A stretch of DNA of 64,000 nt from Vanilla planifolia (Eukaryota > Streptophyta > Magnoliopsida > Asparagales > Orchidaceae): assembly GCA_023846275.1 (NCBI GenBank), contig CM043877.1, forward strand, positions 11,081,107 through 11,145,106. The letters run 5' to 3'. The notes beneath the pieces are model-generated. The model saw nothing but the letters and a program-made list of their open reading frames with translations. It was not told the origin of the DNA and ran no database searches. Made by a program: the position numbers and the translations under genes. Positions 37,091 through 51,200 of this stretch are shown here, one piece after another (position 1 is the stretch's first letter; every line of letters starts with the position of its first letter).

Positions 37091-40000
37091 AATTGGTGGT
37101 TCTCAATATGGGACTCTTGAGATAAGTTTTTATGGAGTCTTATGATGGATCAAGTTGACATCCTTGATATTTGACAAGATACTTGATATAGTTAATGAAA
37201 ATATTTTAGAATAAAAAAAGTATTATTACTCTTTGATATGCAACCATGATTTAAATACATAATAGTACTTATTACTTGTAGGAGATCTTAGAGTTTAGAA
37301 AAGTAAAAAGATAAAAAAAAAAACTCATTGACAAATGAGTAAGATAATTAGGAGTGCTTTAGCATAATTTGGCGATTCATGGCTCCTTACTCTCGCAACC
37401 TTATCATAGCTAATTCTCATGAAAAAAATAGATTGATCTTAAACTTCAAATTGAATGCAAAATTGGTTACAACAATTTACAAGCCCATCATCAATGTTTA
37501 TAGGAATAGAACTTGTAATGGATCTAAAAACAAAAAGAGAAAATGAACTATCTATTATTGTTGGAATTTCACCCATTGAAAACTTTAGATGAAACTTGTA
37601 TTGTTGAAGAAAAAATTCAAAGTTATGAATAACAATTTCTCACAAATGATGGTGATTAGACAAGCAAGTAGTTGTGTAGTTATATATCTATGAGGCAAGC
37701 ATAGATATTAGGTAGTTGTAGTAACCAAACAAAGAGTGAGATCATCAACATGTAATTTGAGGAAGCCAACAAAGTGGTGGGTGCCTTGAGGATGGATCAA
37801 GAGAGTGATAAGAGTTGTATCGAGAGATAAGTAAGGTTTGCATAAGAGGCCTTAAGATGTTGTTGGATGTCTTGAGAGGAAAGGAAAAGGTGGATGGGAT
37901 GTCTTTAAAGAGGTTGAGGTTTTGACAATTGGAGGTAAGAGAACAGGAGGCATCTTCAAGGAGAAGAAAACCTCGATGAGGTGTCTCATGAAGAGAAATA
38001 AGAGTGAAAATGGGTTCGACAATGTCCAAACACTTAAGATTCTGTGTATCAAGTTAATCCATGTTTGTTGAATAAGTTTTCAATAATTGACTAATCATTT
38101 ACAAGAAGAGGAAGAAAGTTAATAAGAGTGATTGATTATAGATGTTGATTTATCCAAAGAGTTTTATCTTTTCATTATTCAAAAAACTATTATGTGTTAA
38201 TATTTGAATTATATTAGAAGATAAGTATAGAAAAATATGTTTTAAATTTACCACTATGTATATCTCATAAAAATATGTGATATTAAGTTTCCTCTATTTT
38301 ATAAGAGATTATTGTATAAAAAAATTACAAGTAAAATTTACTAGTAAAAATATTAATAGATAGTCCTTAATATTCTTTTTACCTTAATATTTTAATTATT
38401 ATCTTATATTTTATATTTTATTATCATAAGCTATTTTATTTTTCTTAGATTTTGATATAATATAAGGATCATTAAAAAGGACTTGGGTAGATTTGTATCG
38501 AGTTCAATAAATATACACTTGAAGTATGACTATGAGATAAAGTTTCTTGGGATGGGGTAAAATGCTCATAAGATTGTTTGTAAGGAAAAACTTACAATAT
38601 TTGATCTATAGTCAATTCAAAGCATAGAAAAAGGCCTCTAACATAAGACTAATAATTATCGATCAATTAACAAGCCAATTTGGGCCTTAACAAGTTAGTA
38701 ATTAGATATGATATACTTTTTAATCTTAGTAATTCAAAATTATTTAAATCTCCACTTTTTATAGGATAAGTTATATTTATTTAAAATTCAATAAATAAAG
38801 ATTTAAGTGATGGGAAAATCATGTCATGAAAGCTAGATTTTAAATCCAAGAATTTCAAGAGTTTATCTTAAAATTTAAGAACTTAAAGAAATCTATAGGT
38901 CTTCTAATTTTTTTATTTTTTAAATTTAAATTTGAATTAGGTATGTTATAATTTAGATTACTCTTGAATTAATTATATTTATTTTCTATTTTATCTGTAG
39001 TATATCTCAATAATTTGAACAAATAGATTTAGAGTTGTAAAAAATATTTAAACCCCTTATAGAAATAGATGATAATTGACTTTGGACAATTTGATTTCTT
39101 TTTTGAAGGCAAGCTTCAATGGTCTCTCCACTATCTACTCTCTCTATTCTCTTAAAGCATCCAACCTCCAAATTGGTATCAAAGCTTCTCCATCATGGAT
39201 ATTATTAGATGTTCATTGAGATAAAAAGATTAGAGACAGTTAGATATTCAATCTTATTTAATGTGTAAATCATTGGAGAGGATTAGTTCAAGCCTTAGAA
39301 GATCTTGTTCTAAGTTGAGGAAACTTGAGATCGCCATAAAGCTTGAGATCTTTTTAGCTCTTAGATTGATTTTGTTTTTGACTCTTTGTTGGTGAGGGTA
39401 TATGGCATCTTGATTTTGTGACATTGGGTTCATAGAATAAAAGAGTGATATGTCTTATTTGTTATCAAAAAATTTATTAAGGGTTGTTAGACATACCATG
39501 AAAATACCAATGCATAAAAGATGATAAGCCTTTGATGTTTTTTAATTATTATTTTCAAGGTTTATTGTGCTATTATTATTATGCCTTGATTTCCTTAAGT
39601 TTATGCTACATGTTTATCAATTTTTCATCCTCTTGTTTTTCAATTACATCACTTTGGCTCATTGTGGACAAATCGATACGAATTCACTCATCGGCCCCAG
39701 TGGTTGAGCCATTAAGAAAGGAAGGAGAATAAAGTGAATAAATGAAGAGACAACGATTATTATGTGAAAATCATGAATATGCAAGGAAAACTATGATCCA
39801 TGGGAATTCTAAGAAGAATGCATTAAAGTTGGCTTGTTCTATGAAGGATGTCTAAAGCCTTTATAAGGATGCTTAGGCCTAGAAATGGTAAAGAAATGGA
39901 AGATGACTATTAGGAAAGAAAGAAGACACAAAGCTTCCAATTCTCAAGAGGGAGAAGCAAGAACATGGCTACAAATCTATTGGATTACTTTTTGTGAAGA

Positions 40001-41335
40001 GTGTTGATGAGGGTACTATCATAGACTAATTCAAATATGCTTCTTAAATCGACAAAATGCCCATTATGCTTTCATATCATGCTAGAAAGGTGATAATGTC
40101 AAATAAATGTTCTAGGGTTGGTGTTAAGTTTCATGATGATTTACGAAGAAGTTAGATTAGTTTTTCTAATAAGTTATAGGATGCTCAAATTCTCTAATCA
40201 TCAAATGAGATGATTCCTATATACCTTGATACGATAAGACTTAAATAGCAAGCTATACAAGTTATCTTATGGATATTATTGAAGGGAGTAATTGTTGATG
40301 CATTTGACAATGAGACGTGATGGTTAGTTTGTTCAAATAGATCTTATGAGTTATCAAGCTAGGATGATATGAGCATTTGTAACATCACAAAGAGTTGATT
40401 GAAGTAAAAAGAAGGTTTAAAAAATGACACATTTTCAAAGGTAAGAAATTTTAATAAGTTTTAAATTTTAAATTTTTTTTAGCAATTTGATAATTTATTT
40501 AATTTAAATTTTTTTTATTAAAATAGGATTATAACTCCTAAATGAGAAAAGAAAACTTTAAATGTTAAAGTGCAAAATATTAAAAAAAACCCAAAAATAC
40601 CAACTTTATAAAATTTGAATGACACTTGTTAATAAAATAAAATTCCAAAATATTAAGAAAAAATAATATTATTTTAATTAATTATAATTTTTAAAAATCC
40701 TTATTATTATGTAAAAAAATACAAAATTTGTACAATAAATAGAACTCATGAGTTAGATTATTTACAAGTGAGTGAAAATTTTTAGAAATCATTTAGATAA
40801 AAAAAATTAAGAATTATTGAAGGTTATAAAATTTTAATTAAGCTATGATTGAATTTTTATTTCTTTTTCCAACTCCAAATGTTTGGTGAACAAAATAGTG
40901 GGAACTTCTTTCTTAATTTGCAAGAGTTAGAGAGACGTGAGTCGATGAGAAAGAGGTACTTAAGGAGAAACCACACAAGGTATGGTCATTTGTTATAGAG
41001 GAATTAGCAAGCATGAGAGGAGGTAGTTTGAGAAAATTTGTAAAAGGGGACTCTTATGGCTACCATGGGGATTTTTGTATGGAAACTCTTTAGCAAACCA
41101 AGATGGGGAAGAATTTCTCTATTAGTTGAGTGGAGAGGAAGTATGGAAGTCTCAAGGGAAAGAAAGAAGGAAGAAGAAATATATGCAACAATGCAAGAAA
41201 GAGTAAGTGTAAGAAAGGAATTTATTTGGGAAATTTTTGAAATACTCGAGGGAAAAAAGGCGTGACCATTACATCGAAAAAAGTTTGAGGTAGATATATA
41301 TTATAGATATATATTTATTGTAAGGAAACGTATTA

Positions 41336-41388
41336 ACAATATATATACATATATATATATATATATGTATGTATATATATGTGTGTAA
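41336..41388. repeat. AT/GT microsatellite
   Basis: Alternating ta/at with interspersed ca, tg and gtgtgt units. Confidence 0.75.
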
Positions 41389-42911
41389 TATAGGTGAGTT
41401 AGTAGATAATCTATGTAATTAATTGTGTAGTGATTGTTGTTTAACATATTGTAAATCAATTTCTTATTTAAAAGCTATGCCTTAAACTCATTGTAAGTGA
41501 TTTGATTTAGATTTTCTATAATTTGATTTCCATAAAAAAAATTGTTGAACTTTTCTAGAGGTTTTCTTTATTTAGTGTGTTATAAATAAATAGAAAAAAT
41601 CCAACTAGATAGAGAAAAAACATGCACAATAAAGATTATATGAATATCTCTCCTATTAATCTCTTTATGCCTATCTTTTTGCTTTAATTATTTGTTAATA
41701 AAAATATAATTTATGATTTCTAAAAAATGTCTTTAATACTCCAAGTTGATGATGGATCAACCTCCAAAACAAATAATAAGTCTAATTACTTCTAAATTGC
41801 TTATTGACTCTTAGAACCAATACTTTTTCTAATTCCTCTAATAAAAATTGAATTTTTTTAAAGTCTAGCTTTGCAAAATTCAATGAATCATTATTTAAAT
41901 ATATAACTAACTAATAATAATCATTAAATGATAATTCATCATCTATATCACTAAATGATAAATCAATTATATCGTTGTTATAACCTTGTGAAACTTTATT
42001 GATTTATGTTGCCAATGATACATGCTATTATTTTTTGTTGGATGCTGTCTTATATGTGATATGATTAAAAATTTTATGCATATTAAACTAGCTAATTTAC
42101 ATAATAAAGAACTAAAAGTTATTACTAAGGTTAATAATTTTCACATTTATTTCTTATTTGATATTAACTTAATTAAAACTATATTGTATGATTCATATGC
42201 TACTTTAAGATTTTATAAGAACTTTAGCGTTATCAATAGATTGGATCAACTTCACTCTTTTCAAATCAAGTTTTGAATTGATTAATTTGCTAATCAAATT
42301 TTTGTTTGTAATCTAAAGTAATTACTCAAGAGTTAACCCATTATAGTTCTACTATAATTGGCCCAATAAAAGCCCAATTTGAATCATAAATAAAATATGC
42401 AAATCATTTTATTTATTATTAAATCTTTATTATATGTTTTATTATATTATTAAAATTTCTTATTTTCTTATTTTTTCAATAATTTGATTTAATACATTAT
42501 TAACACTTTTTTGTTCTTTTAAAACTCTATTTCTTAAGATTGCATTTCTCATCTTTCTATATCTATAGTTGATTTATTTTAAATTTTTATTATGCATAGA
42601 TGATTAGCCAAAGTTTTAATGAGGGTATAGAGTTGACCCACAAATCTAACAATGAACCCAAGTTATGGAGGATTATGGTTGGGAACCAAGTTAATCTAAG
42701 CTTGACCTATCTTTTTATCTGACTTGAATAATATTTAAACTGGAGACAACCAAATCCAAATCAAACTTATTTGAGAGATCACTTGATTATTAAGAACTAT
42801 TTTTAAGTCACCTCCCAAACGTGCAATTTGTTTAGCATAATAATTAATAATGATTACTAAAAGAAAGCATTTAGTATCGATGCTCACAATTAATTCTAAA
42901 TTCAATTTTAA

Positions 42912-42972
<61 letters not shown>

Positions 42973-42973
42973 T
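42912..42973. repeat. (AT)n microsatellite with two TG interruptions
   Basis: About 31 dinucleotide units of AT, broken twice by tg. Confidence 0.85.
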
Positions 42974-43865
42974 TTCTTTCTCTATTTATTTGTTAAAATA
43001 ACTCACACTTTGACTTGTTTCATGACAATAATCTTCTTAGTTACGTAATGTGATCATACACATGAATTTGAATTCAAGATTACTTTTGAAGTTTTTTTTT
43101 CTTATAAAAAAACTCTTTTATTCTAATATTATTATTAAAAAAATCTTCATAATTTTTAATTTTTTATACAAAATATTTTAAAAAAAATTTAATTTTTTTA
43201 GTTGGAAAGGTCCAACATAACAACAATCATCCAAATTGAGTGTAGGTTAACACACTTTTTATTTATTTTTTCAATAAATTATGGATACAAAGAGCAAAGG
43301 ATTAAACAAAAAGTTAGCTAATTATAAAAACAAAGGATTTTTTTAATCATTACTTAAATAATGTAATTTAAAAATTAAAATTGTAAAAATGAATGAACAT
43401 CACATGGCATGCTTTCCTAAAGTACTTGTAGGAAAGTTAAAAATTCAATAGCTGTTATTTTTTAAATACAACTTTTATAAATAAAAAAGTCTCCATTCAA
43501 TAAAAAAAAGACAAAAAAAATGCAAAATATTTTATTGTGTTAATACAATATTGTAATGTAATCATATTTTTAGCTTGTATATATAAGGAAGGATGCTTTT
43601 AGAATTGTATTTTTTTTTAATGTGTTGTTTTCTTTGAAAATATAATAAACAAAAGCAACTTTTTATTTGTTTAGCTAAAAAAAATCAAATGCAACAAACA
43701 TTAGCAAACTTTGTTTACAAATTTTTCCAAAAATGTCATTATTATTAATAAAAAAAATATTATGCATAAAAAATAAGATTATTAAATATCAATAAAAGAT
43801 ATATTTGATCAAATCTTTAAAACAACAATTAGCTTTTTTTCATAAAAAAAATAAAACAACCTTTT

Positions 43866-43971
<106 letters not shown>

Positions 43972-45960
43972 AAAATAGGATTTAATTTTTTTATTTAATA
44001 ATTTGAAGAAACATTTGCAAAAATTCTCAACATAATTAGATACAAATTGATCAATAAAAAGATAGAGAATAAAGATACCAGTTTTAACATCTTTTTATTT
44101 TATAATACTAACATTAAATAAAAGCTTCAAAATCCTTATAATAACCTCGAAGAGCCCTCGATGTTATCTCGACAATAGATTAGAGTTGACTTTTAAAGTA
44201 GTTTGGATTGGGGATCCCAATGGGATAGAGATGGGTCGAGAGTTTTACTCTTTTCATATTGATTTTTGTTTCTTATATTAAAAAAGAATATAATTTAAAA
44301 TACAAATAAATATATAATTATGTTTTGAAGTTTTTTAATAAAATATTAATTTTGTAATTTCCTTAATTATTTTAAGTCATTGCGTTACTAGGTCTTAAGA
44401 GGTGTGACCAAGTAGCAATTTATCAATTAAATATAATTTAAATCTAGACTAATAAAAAATAATAATTATATTGTATTGGGAACTTATTTTTTTGAATTAT
44501 TTTTTATTTATTTGAAAAATAATGGCATTTTCGTTCACTCAATGTTTTACATTTCACTCATGGGGATCCGCGAAATTTTCTACGGTTCGGCCGGCAAATA
44601 ATAAAACAAATTCGAAAAAGCCAAGGTGACGTGGCTTAACAAATGTCGCTAGGAAGAATATCCTTTTCTACATTGCTAAAACTACCATTTAAAATATTTT
44701 TTTTATTATGATAATAAAATTTGATTATTGATTTTATTAAGTTATGTTTGATAAAAAAAAAACATGCACACCAAGCATATATTAATGAATTTTTAAGGAA
44801 TAACATATAATGTAAAGTTAAACTTTGATTAAGATAATTAAAAATTAATAAGATGGAATAAATTGATAAAATATAAGCTTGACAAATATGTAAATACAAC
44901 TTCCAAAACATATCATGAAAAAAGACTCAATCTACTTAATTTTTTTTTTGGTTTGATAATTTTATAAATTCAAGAAAATTATAAATTTTAATATAATTTT
45001 TATTTTGCATAATTTAAAAATCAAGTCATCATATAGCATGACATTTTCTATCAATTATATCAAAATCCGTTCCTCCAATAGTCTATTTTTCAATATCCTA
45101 TTTCCTTATCTCTCTAAGTGCTCTTTTTTTTTGTTCTTATCTTTGTCTTTAAGAAATAATGTAATTTAGTTTCTTGATAATATAGAGCATCAATAATATT
45201 GATGGTTGACGATTGATCATTTTTAATTACTAATTAATAACCAATAAGAGTTAACTATTATGTTGATCTTTAATAAATTAAGGGTAACAGTTTAGTTATG
45301 GATAATGGAGTATCAAAAGAAAAAATGATATTGATTATTAAAAGATTTTCCTAACTATTTTAACAATAAATGATCATACATAGATAGTTGAATAATACTT
45401 ATTTTGATTCAATAGCTATTTGGTTGTCTTATGAGTTAATTATTGCTTGCACAGGGCATCCTTATGTGTAAATAATGATAATGATTGTTTATAAAATGAA
45501 ATTTTTGTCTTCATATTTTTCCTCACAAACACTTCCTCCACGCGTTACCAATTAAGAAATTCTTCGATCACTATTAACTCACCTTTGATCATTGATGTCT
45601 TCTCCACTTGCTATAGATTCACCCTGTCATTTTCCATTTCATACATCTAATTGTCGATGCCACCCCATTTGTCATCTCTAGTTGTTATTGTCTAATCATT
45701 ACTTCTTTAACTTTATATTTTATTACCTATGGTCAATGTCTCCTCAAGGTTAGAATTGCACCAAGTGGTATGCAATGTGAAACACATTGAATGATTAGGT
45801 CAAGTCATTTTTAATATTACTTTTAAAAGTTAACTTAGGCATTCTATTCATTATTGCTATTTAGTATTGTTAGAACTATTTAATCACTTACATTTTGTAG
45901 GTAATAAAAAATATACTATTCTTTTATCATATAAATATCATGTTCAATAGTTTGGATAAC

Positions 45961-45965
45961 ATAGG
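45961..45965 (+). repeat. Target-site duplication, left copy
   Basis: ATAGG immediately precedes the TGTCAAGC end of the LTR and is repeated exactly after its other end. Confidence 0.9.
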
Positions 45966-46489
45966 TGTCAAGCCCCCACCGACATCTAATACCATTATGT
46001 CACAAAGTTATCATCAGAGTCGCCAAATACAGCATTTAAGTGAGGACAAATAAACAAACCAAAGGTGGGGACCCGACGGTAAGACAAACACTAATTCAAA
46101 ATCCAAAGTATATATATAAAGACATGTTTTTAAACATTTAATCACACTAAAATTTTCCCTCTCACACATCTCTTGGAAAGGGCTCTCCTGTAACAGCATC
46201 ATTCCCAGTTCTCGGTGTAGTGGTTTCATGTCCTGTGATGTAAGCACTAAATGAGATTTTATAAATCTCAGTAGATAAATCCACATATTTAACCAAGAAA
46301 ATAAAAGGCATAACAAATACCATTAACAGTAAAGATGAATGTCATACATACATATAAGATAATGTCAAATGAAAGTCATAAAGAAATGCAAGTTCCTTAT
46401 ATTGTGCTTATTACCGGGCCCAATTCCCTTTGACGCATTATCCTCTGGATCCAATCATCAATGACTGTCCTCTAGCCGGCATCCAACCA

Positions 46490-46701
46490 AGCACATAACA
46501 CTAGGCAGATATCTGATCCGAAGATCGATACCCTGCGATCCAACACGCTGAGCCTAGTGCCACCAGGCAGGTATGGTACCATACCCTGCGATCCAACACG
46601 CTGAGCCTGGTGTAATCATCATGGAGTCATAGCACATAACACTAGGCAGATATCTGATCCGAAGATCGATACCCTGCGATCCCACACGCTGAGCCTAGTG
46701 G
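46490..46701. repeat. Internal module duplication in the LTR
   Basis: A block of about 71 bp starting agcacataacactaggcaga occurs at 46,490-46,560 and again at 46,631-46,701 with a single visible mismatch. Between them (46,583-46,612) is a third, partial copy of its second half (accctgcgatccaacacgct). The offset is 141 bp. The same modules, more copies and more decayed, occur in the old insertion at about 5,755-6,090. Confidence 0.85.
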
Positions 46702-47224
46702 TGAGGATAATGTTCTCTGGGAATCCCATTGTTTTATTTGTCATTTTCCAAACATCAATCCATGTCATATCAAAAGTCCTTTCATGCCATATTGTTTCAT
46801 CTCTTTCTTTAGCATATTGTATCATATTCTTTCTTTCCATGTTATTTCTTTCTTTTCAGTTTTTCATGCAAATGCATAAATAATCCACACCATAATATTC
46901 CTTTCTTTTTATACCATAAACATATGCAACAATCAAAATTCTATAACAGTAAGAAAAGCATGTAAAAACACATAATATCGTGCTACATCACAGGGTTAGA
47001 AAATTATTCTACCTGGATTTGTTGTACCAAATTTTTCTTGTCAACTTCTAATTGGTTTTCTTGATGTCCTACAAGGCCATAGTGCAAACATAATCAAGTT
47101 AAAATATGTTTATTTGCCAAAAGTTGCTTTTTCTAAAAATTATTCCCAAATAGTTAAAAATTCTGCTTTCTAAAAGCTTTCCCAAACACACCCCAAACTA
47201 ATCCCAAAAGATGGGCTTACGCGG

Positions 47225-47500
47225 CACTGAACCGCCCGCTGGACCGCGCGCACGTTCGGCGCTGGACCGCCCGCGCAGAAAAAGCTTTCTAAAAGCTTTT
47301 CCAAACGGATTTTCAAAAAAAATAAATCTGGCTTACGCAGGCGCTGGACCGCCCGCGACACTGGACCGGGCGCTCGGCGCGCTGGACCGCGCGCGCTGGG
47401 CGCTGGACCGGGCGCGCTGGGCGCTGGACCGGGCGCTCGGCGTGCTGGACCGCACGCGCTGGGCGCTGGACCGCGCGCTCGAAGTGCTGGACCGCGCGCC
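47225..47500. repeat. GC-rich 21-bp minisatellite in the LTR
   Basis: Seven to eight tandem copies of a 21-bp unit built on gcgctggaccgcgcgcgctg run from about 47,340 to 47,500, with looser copies at 47,225-47,280. Part of the region is itself duplicated: ttctaaaagctttcccaaac at about 47,167 and ttctaaaagcttttccaaac at about 47,285. Because the unit is a multiple of three, both strands stay open: plus 47,211-47,627 (repeats of LDRARWA) and minus 47,313-47,795 (repeats of RPARAVQ, 160 codons). Neither product resembles a known protein. Confidence 0.85.
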
Positions 47501-48225
47501 TCCGCATCCGGTTCAACGGCGTAACCCGGTCCAAAGCCTGGACCGGTTCACGCAGTCCCCCCTCTCTCTCGCGTCCGGCGAAGCCGAAATCTTTCGCCGG
47601 CGCTGGATCGGCTGTTTCATATGCTGAATCGACCGAATCCGGCTCGGCTTCCTCCTCTCGGTCTCCCCCGCCCACCGGAAAATTAAATAACCCTAACGAC
47701 GAATAAAAAAAATATTTTTTTACCTTACGGAAGCCTTCGCCGGCCTTCACTGTCGCTTGCCGGAAATCCTCGCCGGCCGTTACTGTCGCATCCAATGCTC
47801 CCGGAATCCTCGTTGGATGTTAATGTAGCGTGCAGAAACTTCTTTAAGATATTTCTCCGAAATCTCGCCGTCGCACTCCGGTAACTCTTCGCCGCCGTTT
47901 TTCGCAGAAGCGCTTTTCCAAACGCACCTCGGTCGGCCTTTTATAAACGCGGTCGAAACTGATAAGCCTTGGTTCGTGAACCACGTTTTTGCAGAAAACC
48001 CCTTCTAAATTTTATATTTGCAAATATATCCTCCGCCAATCGGATTTGAACTAAGCCGACATTTAAAAATTACAGATCTATCCTCTACGTTACAAATTTA
48101 TCCCAAATCTTCAAAAATTCATAATTTATTCATTAGAGCTCCGAAAATTACAAATTAAACATCGTTGGATTCGTCTCACAGAGCTCTTTCTATAAAAAAT
48201 ATAAGATAAAACTAGGGCTGTTACA

Positions 48226-48230
48226 ATAGG
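48226..48230 (+). repeat. Target-site duplication, right copy
   Basis: ATAGG directly follows the ...CTGTTACA end of the LTR, matching the left copy exactly. Confidence 0.9.
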
Positions 48231-51200
48231 AATGCATGTCAAGTAATCTTTGTACTAATTTTTCATATGCAATTTATTTCAAAGGAAGTTTTAATACTAT
48301 TTTATCATTATTTTCTTGATAAAAATTTTAATTTTATTTTATATTATTTGATAATGTAAAATAATTTGATCAATTAGTTGTGTATGGGAAATTATGAGAA
48401 GGTTATTGTTTATTTTGTAAAATAAAAAAACATAAAAGTAGTCATTGTGATGCCCACATTAACACTAGTTTATAAATATATAATATCTCACAATATCTCT
48501 TCAATAATTTTAAGAAATATAGATTTTTAGAGATAAGCAACAATTTTATTAAGTGTTTGGCCCCATGAGATCACATTCTCAAGCTAAAGGGAGATTGGAT
48601 ATTATTTATTGGGTCATGACCTTGAATGTTAAGAATTGATAATAATTTTGACAACAAAATTGGTATTTAAGAGAATCTATAATTCATTTAAAATAATTTC
48701 AAATTTATCAAATTTATCAAATTTTGAAGAAATAATTTACACAAGAAATATGCACTTAAAATCTAAATTATTTTTAACATCTATGTTTTATGATTATTTT
48801 ATAATACTTAAAAAAATCATACTTCTTTAGAAAAGGGCTATGGGTCATAAGGAGAAAATTGAATATCATATTTAAAGTTTTAAATTATTTATAATCATAT
48901 GATTAAAATTTCATAGAATTTTAATTTGATTAGTCCATAAAACTAAAGACTAAAGTTATAGAAAATATTATTACAAATATTTGTAAAAATAGAAATAGTA
49001 AAAATTAGCGAATGTTGTAAACAAAAGTTAGAAAAAATATGTGAAATAATACATTTTATTTAAAGTTTAATGATATTAATATTGCAAAAAATTAACAATT
49101 TTAGCAAACTATATTTGTTGGGAAAGAAATTATTTAAATGATTAGAGATTATGGATACTTAAATAAAGAAAAAAGTATTAAAAAGATTAAAAAAATATTA
49201 AAATTTTAATGATAATAAATTTTGATGATTGATTTATTATAAATTTTTTGAGATCATTTAAATGAAAATATTTAAGAAATCAAATTCTTCCAAAAGTTTT
49301 AATAAAAAATATAATATTTTTTAAATTCTAAAAATCTCATTTATCTATAACATTAATTGGCAATTGAAAAAAAAAAATACAATTATTAAAATACACTAAA
49401 ATATCCATCCTCAAGCATATAACTATTTAGAGACTTGAAAAGAACATTGAGAATAATATAAATTCCATTCATCGAAGATTGGTGTATTGAGGTAAGAAAA
49501 ATTAATGGTTTTAGCCATTTGTAATTATAGTGCACGAGAACAGTTAGGAATTGAAATGATTTAAATTTAAAATTATAAAATGAGATATTAGGCCATAGAA
49601 TGAGTCTTTAGCATTGAATTAAAGAACTGAAATAGATTGTGAGCTATTGTGAAAGATTCAAAGAAACTTTTGTGACCAAGCTTTCATGAAATCTCAATTT
49701 TGGGCTCTTTTGATTTGGGAATTCTAGCAAGTGGAATTAAGATAGGAAGAAAGTTTTGATTTTGGTGAAACTTATGAGAGGCCTTGTAATAATTCAACTC
49801 TAAGTATAACCATAATATTGATTTTGGGACAGTGCTTATAAACCTTGTGATACATTTGTTTAATATTTAATACTTATAAAATGAGAGCCTTAGGAACTAA
49901 ATTTGTTGAGTTTATAAAAATTACATTTTGGTGATTTTTGATGCAATATTTTGATTATAAATTTCATGCTTTGCATGATGAACATATAATTTTATTAATC
50001 ATATATTAAATGTTTACTTATCTTGATATATTTTAATGTACAAAATTCATAATTGCATATTAATTAGCACATGTGATAGTGTTTTTATAAAGACATGAAA
50101 AATAGTCTTTTAGAGGAGGAAAAAGGGAATTTATAATCGTGAAAATTTTTTTAAAGGTGAGTTGGGATCATCACTATGAAAAAGAAATTAGGTTCACAAA
50201 GAGTTTAGATAAACAAAGAAACTTATGAAAAAGATAATCCAAAATAAGAAAGGTTTGAAAATGGTGTGACTAGAGTGTAATCAAAGAAGAAAATATTCTA
50301 GAAAAATATAATCATAAGTATGAGAAACTCACTTATCAATCCTAACATAGTGATAAAATTCTAAATCTTATTATATCTAACAAGGTGTCAATGAGTCAAT
50401 AAAGTTGAAAAATAAGAAATATAATGTAAAATAATGTTTTAATAAATTCTTATTTCAAATACATTAATACCTTAGCATATTTTACTCATTTTATTTATTG
50501 CTTCTGATGATATTGACCAAGCATGCATTATGACTTAAATTTGTATTAATAAAGACACATATATAGCTTATTTATTGAGCATCTATTGATGACTCAATTT
50601 TTCTTTGACATTAACAATTATAAGTAAGAATGATACACTATATGAGAATCTAAAGAAGAATTGAGATAACATGGTTATTAGTTCATTTGATATTTTATTT
50701 TTATTTTTACTTAATAATTATATATTATGATTTATTTTGACTTAATATTACTATGATAATAGGGATGCGAGTCCTATTATAATAATTTTAGTTTTTATCC
50801 ATTATAGTGGTTGATGAATTTAGCTTTAAAAAGAGTATAACAACTTTTATATAGCTTTATTTTGACTTTACTATTTAATCATATGATCGGATAAAAAATA
50901 GTTTGAAAATTTGGTGACACCAATGTTAGGGTGTTGCCACATTCACCTCTCTAACCTAAATAAGATAATGAGAGCAACTGCATGCTTCCATGCCCACATA
51001 GCCAAGAAGTCAAATATGTTTGGGTTACTTTTAAAATTACTTATCATAAGCCAAGGAGGGGTTTCTTCCACAATTGGTGTGTTGATAGCTATTGCCACTA
51101 GTCATGGCCACCCATTGTTACTCCTGGTTAATCTTATGTCAATTGCTTATCTATACCTGTTATCATATGGAAATCAAATTGATATCAAAGAAAGTGACAT

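Larger units (their letters stand above)
45966..48225 (-). mobile_element. Solo LTR of a retrotransposon, minus orientation, 2,260 bp
   Basis: On the minus strand the element begins TGTAACAGCCCTAG (48,225 downward) and ends GGTGGGGGCTTGACA (45,966). It therefore has 5'-TG...CA-3' ends, and it is flanked by the perfect 5-bp duplication ATAGG. No internal region or second LTR adjoins it, so it is best read as a solo LTR left by LTR-LTR recombination. A minus-strand TATAAAAGG (47,937-47,945) lies 280 bp inside the 5' end, as expected for a U3 promoter, leaving R plus U5 of nearly 2 kb. Contents from the plus side are duplicated modules (46,490-46,701), an AT-rich part, a GC-rich block with a 21-bp minisatellite (47,225-47,500) and a GC-rich leader (47,500-47,930). 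TGTAACAGCCC starts are frequent in LTRs of Ty3/gypsy chromoviruses such as Tekay, so that family is likely but unproven. The exact TSD and retained GC suggest a fairly recent insertion. Confidence 0.88.

Noticed and set aside
39174-39185. A full LTR retrotransposon starting at the primer-site-like motif
   Set aside because: No LTR boundary upstream and no recognisable polyprotein domains downstream; kept only as a remark in the intergenic entry.
46510-46700. Palindrome-like or CRISPR-like repeat series in the 46.5-kb region
   Set aside because: The copies are few, in one orientation, and confined to an LTR with defined ends; they are internal LTR modules.
47211-47627. Plus-strand 138-codon frame with LDRARWA repeats as a real protein
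   Set aside because: It lies antisense within an LTR and is an automatic product of a 21-bp minisatellite that stays open on both strands.
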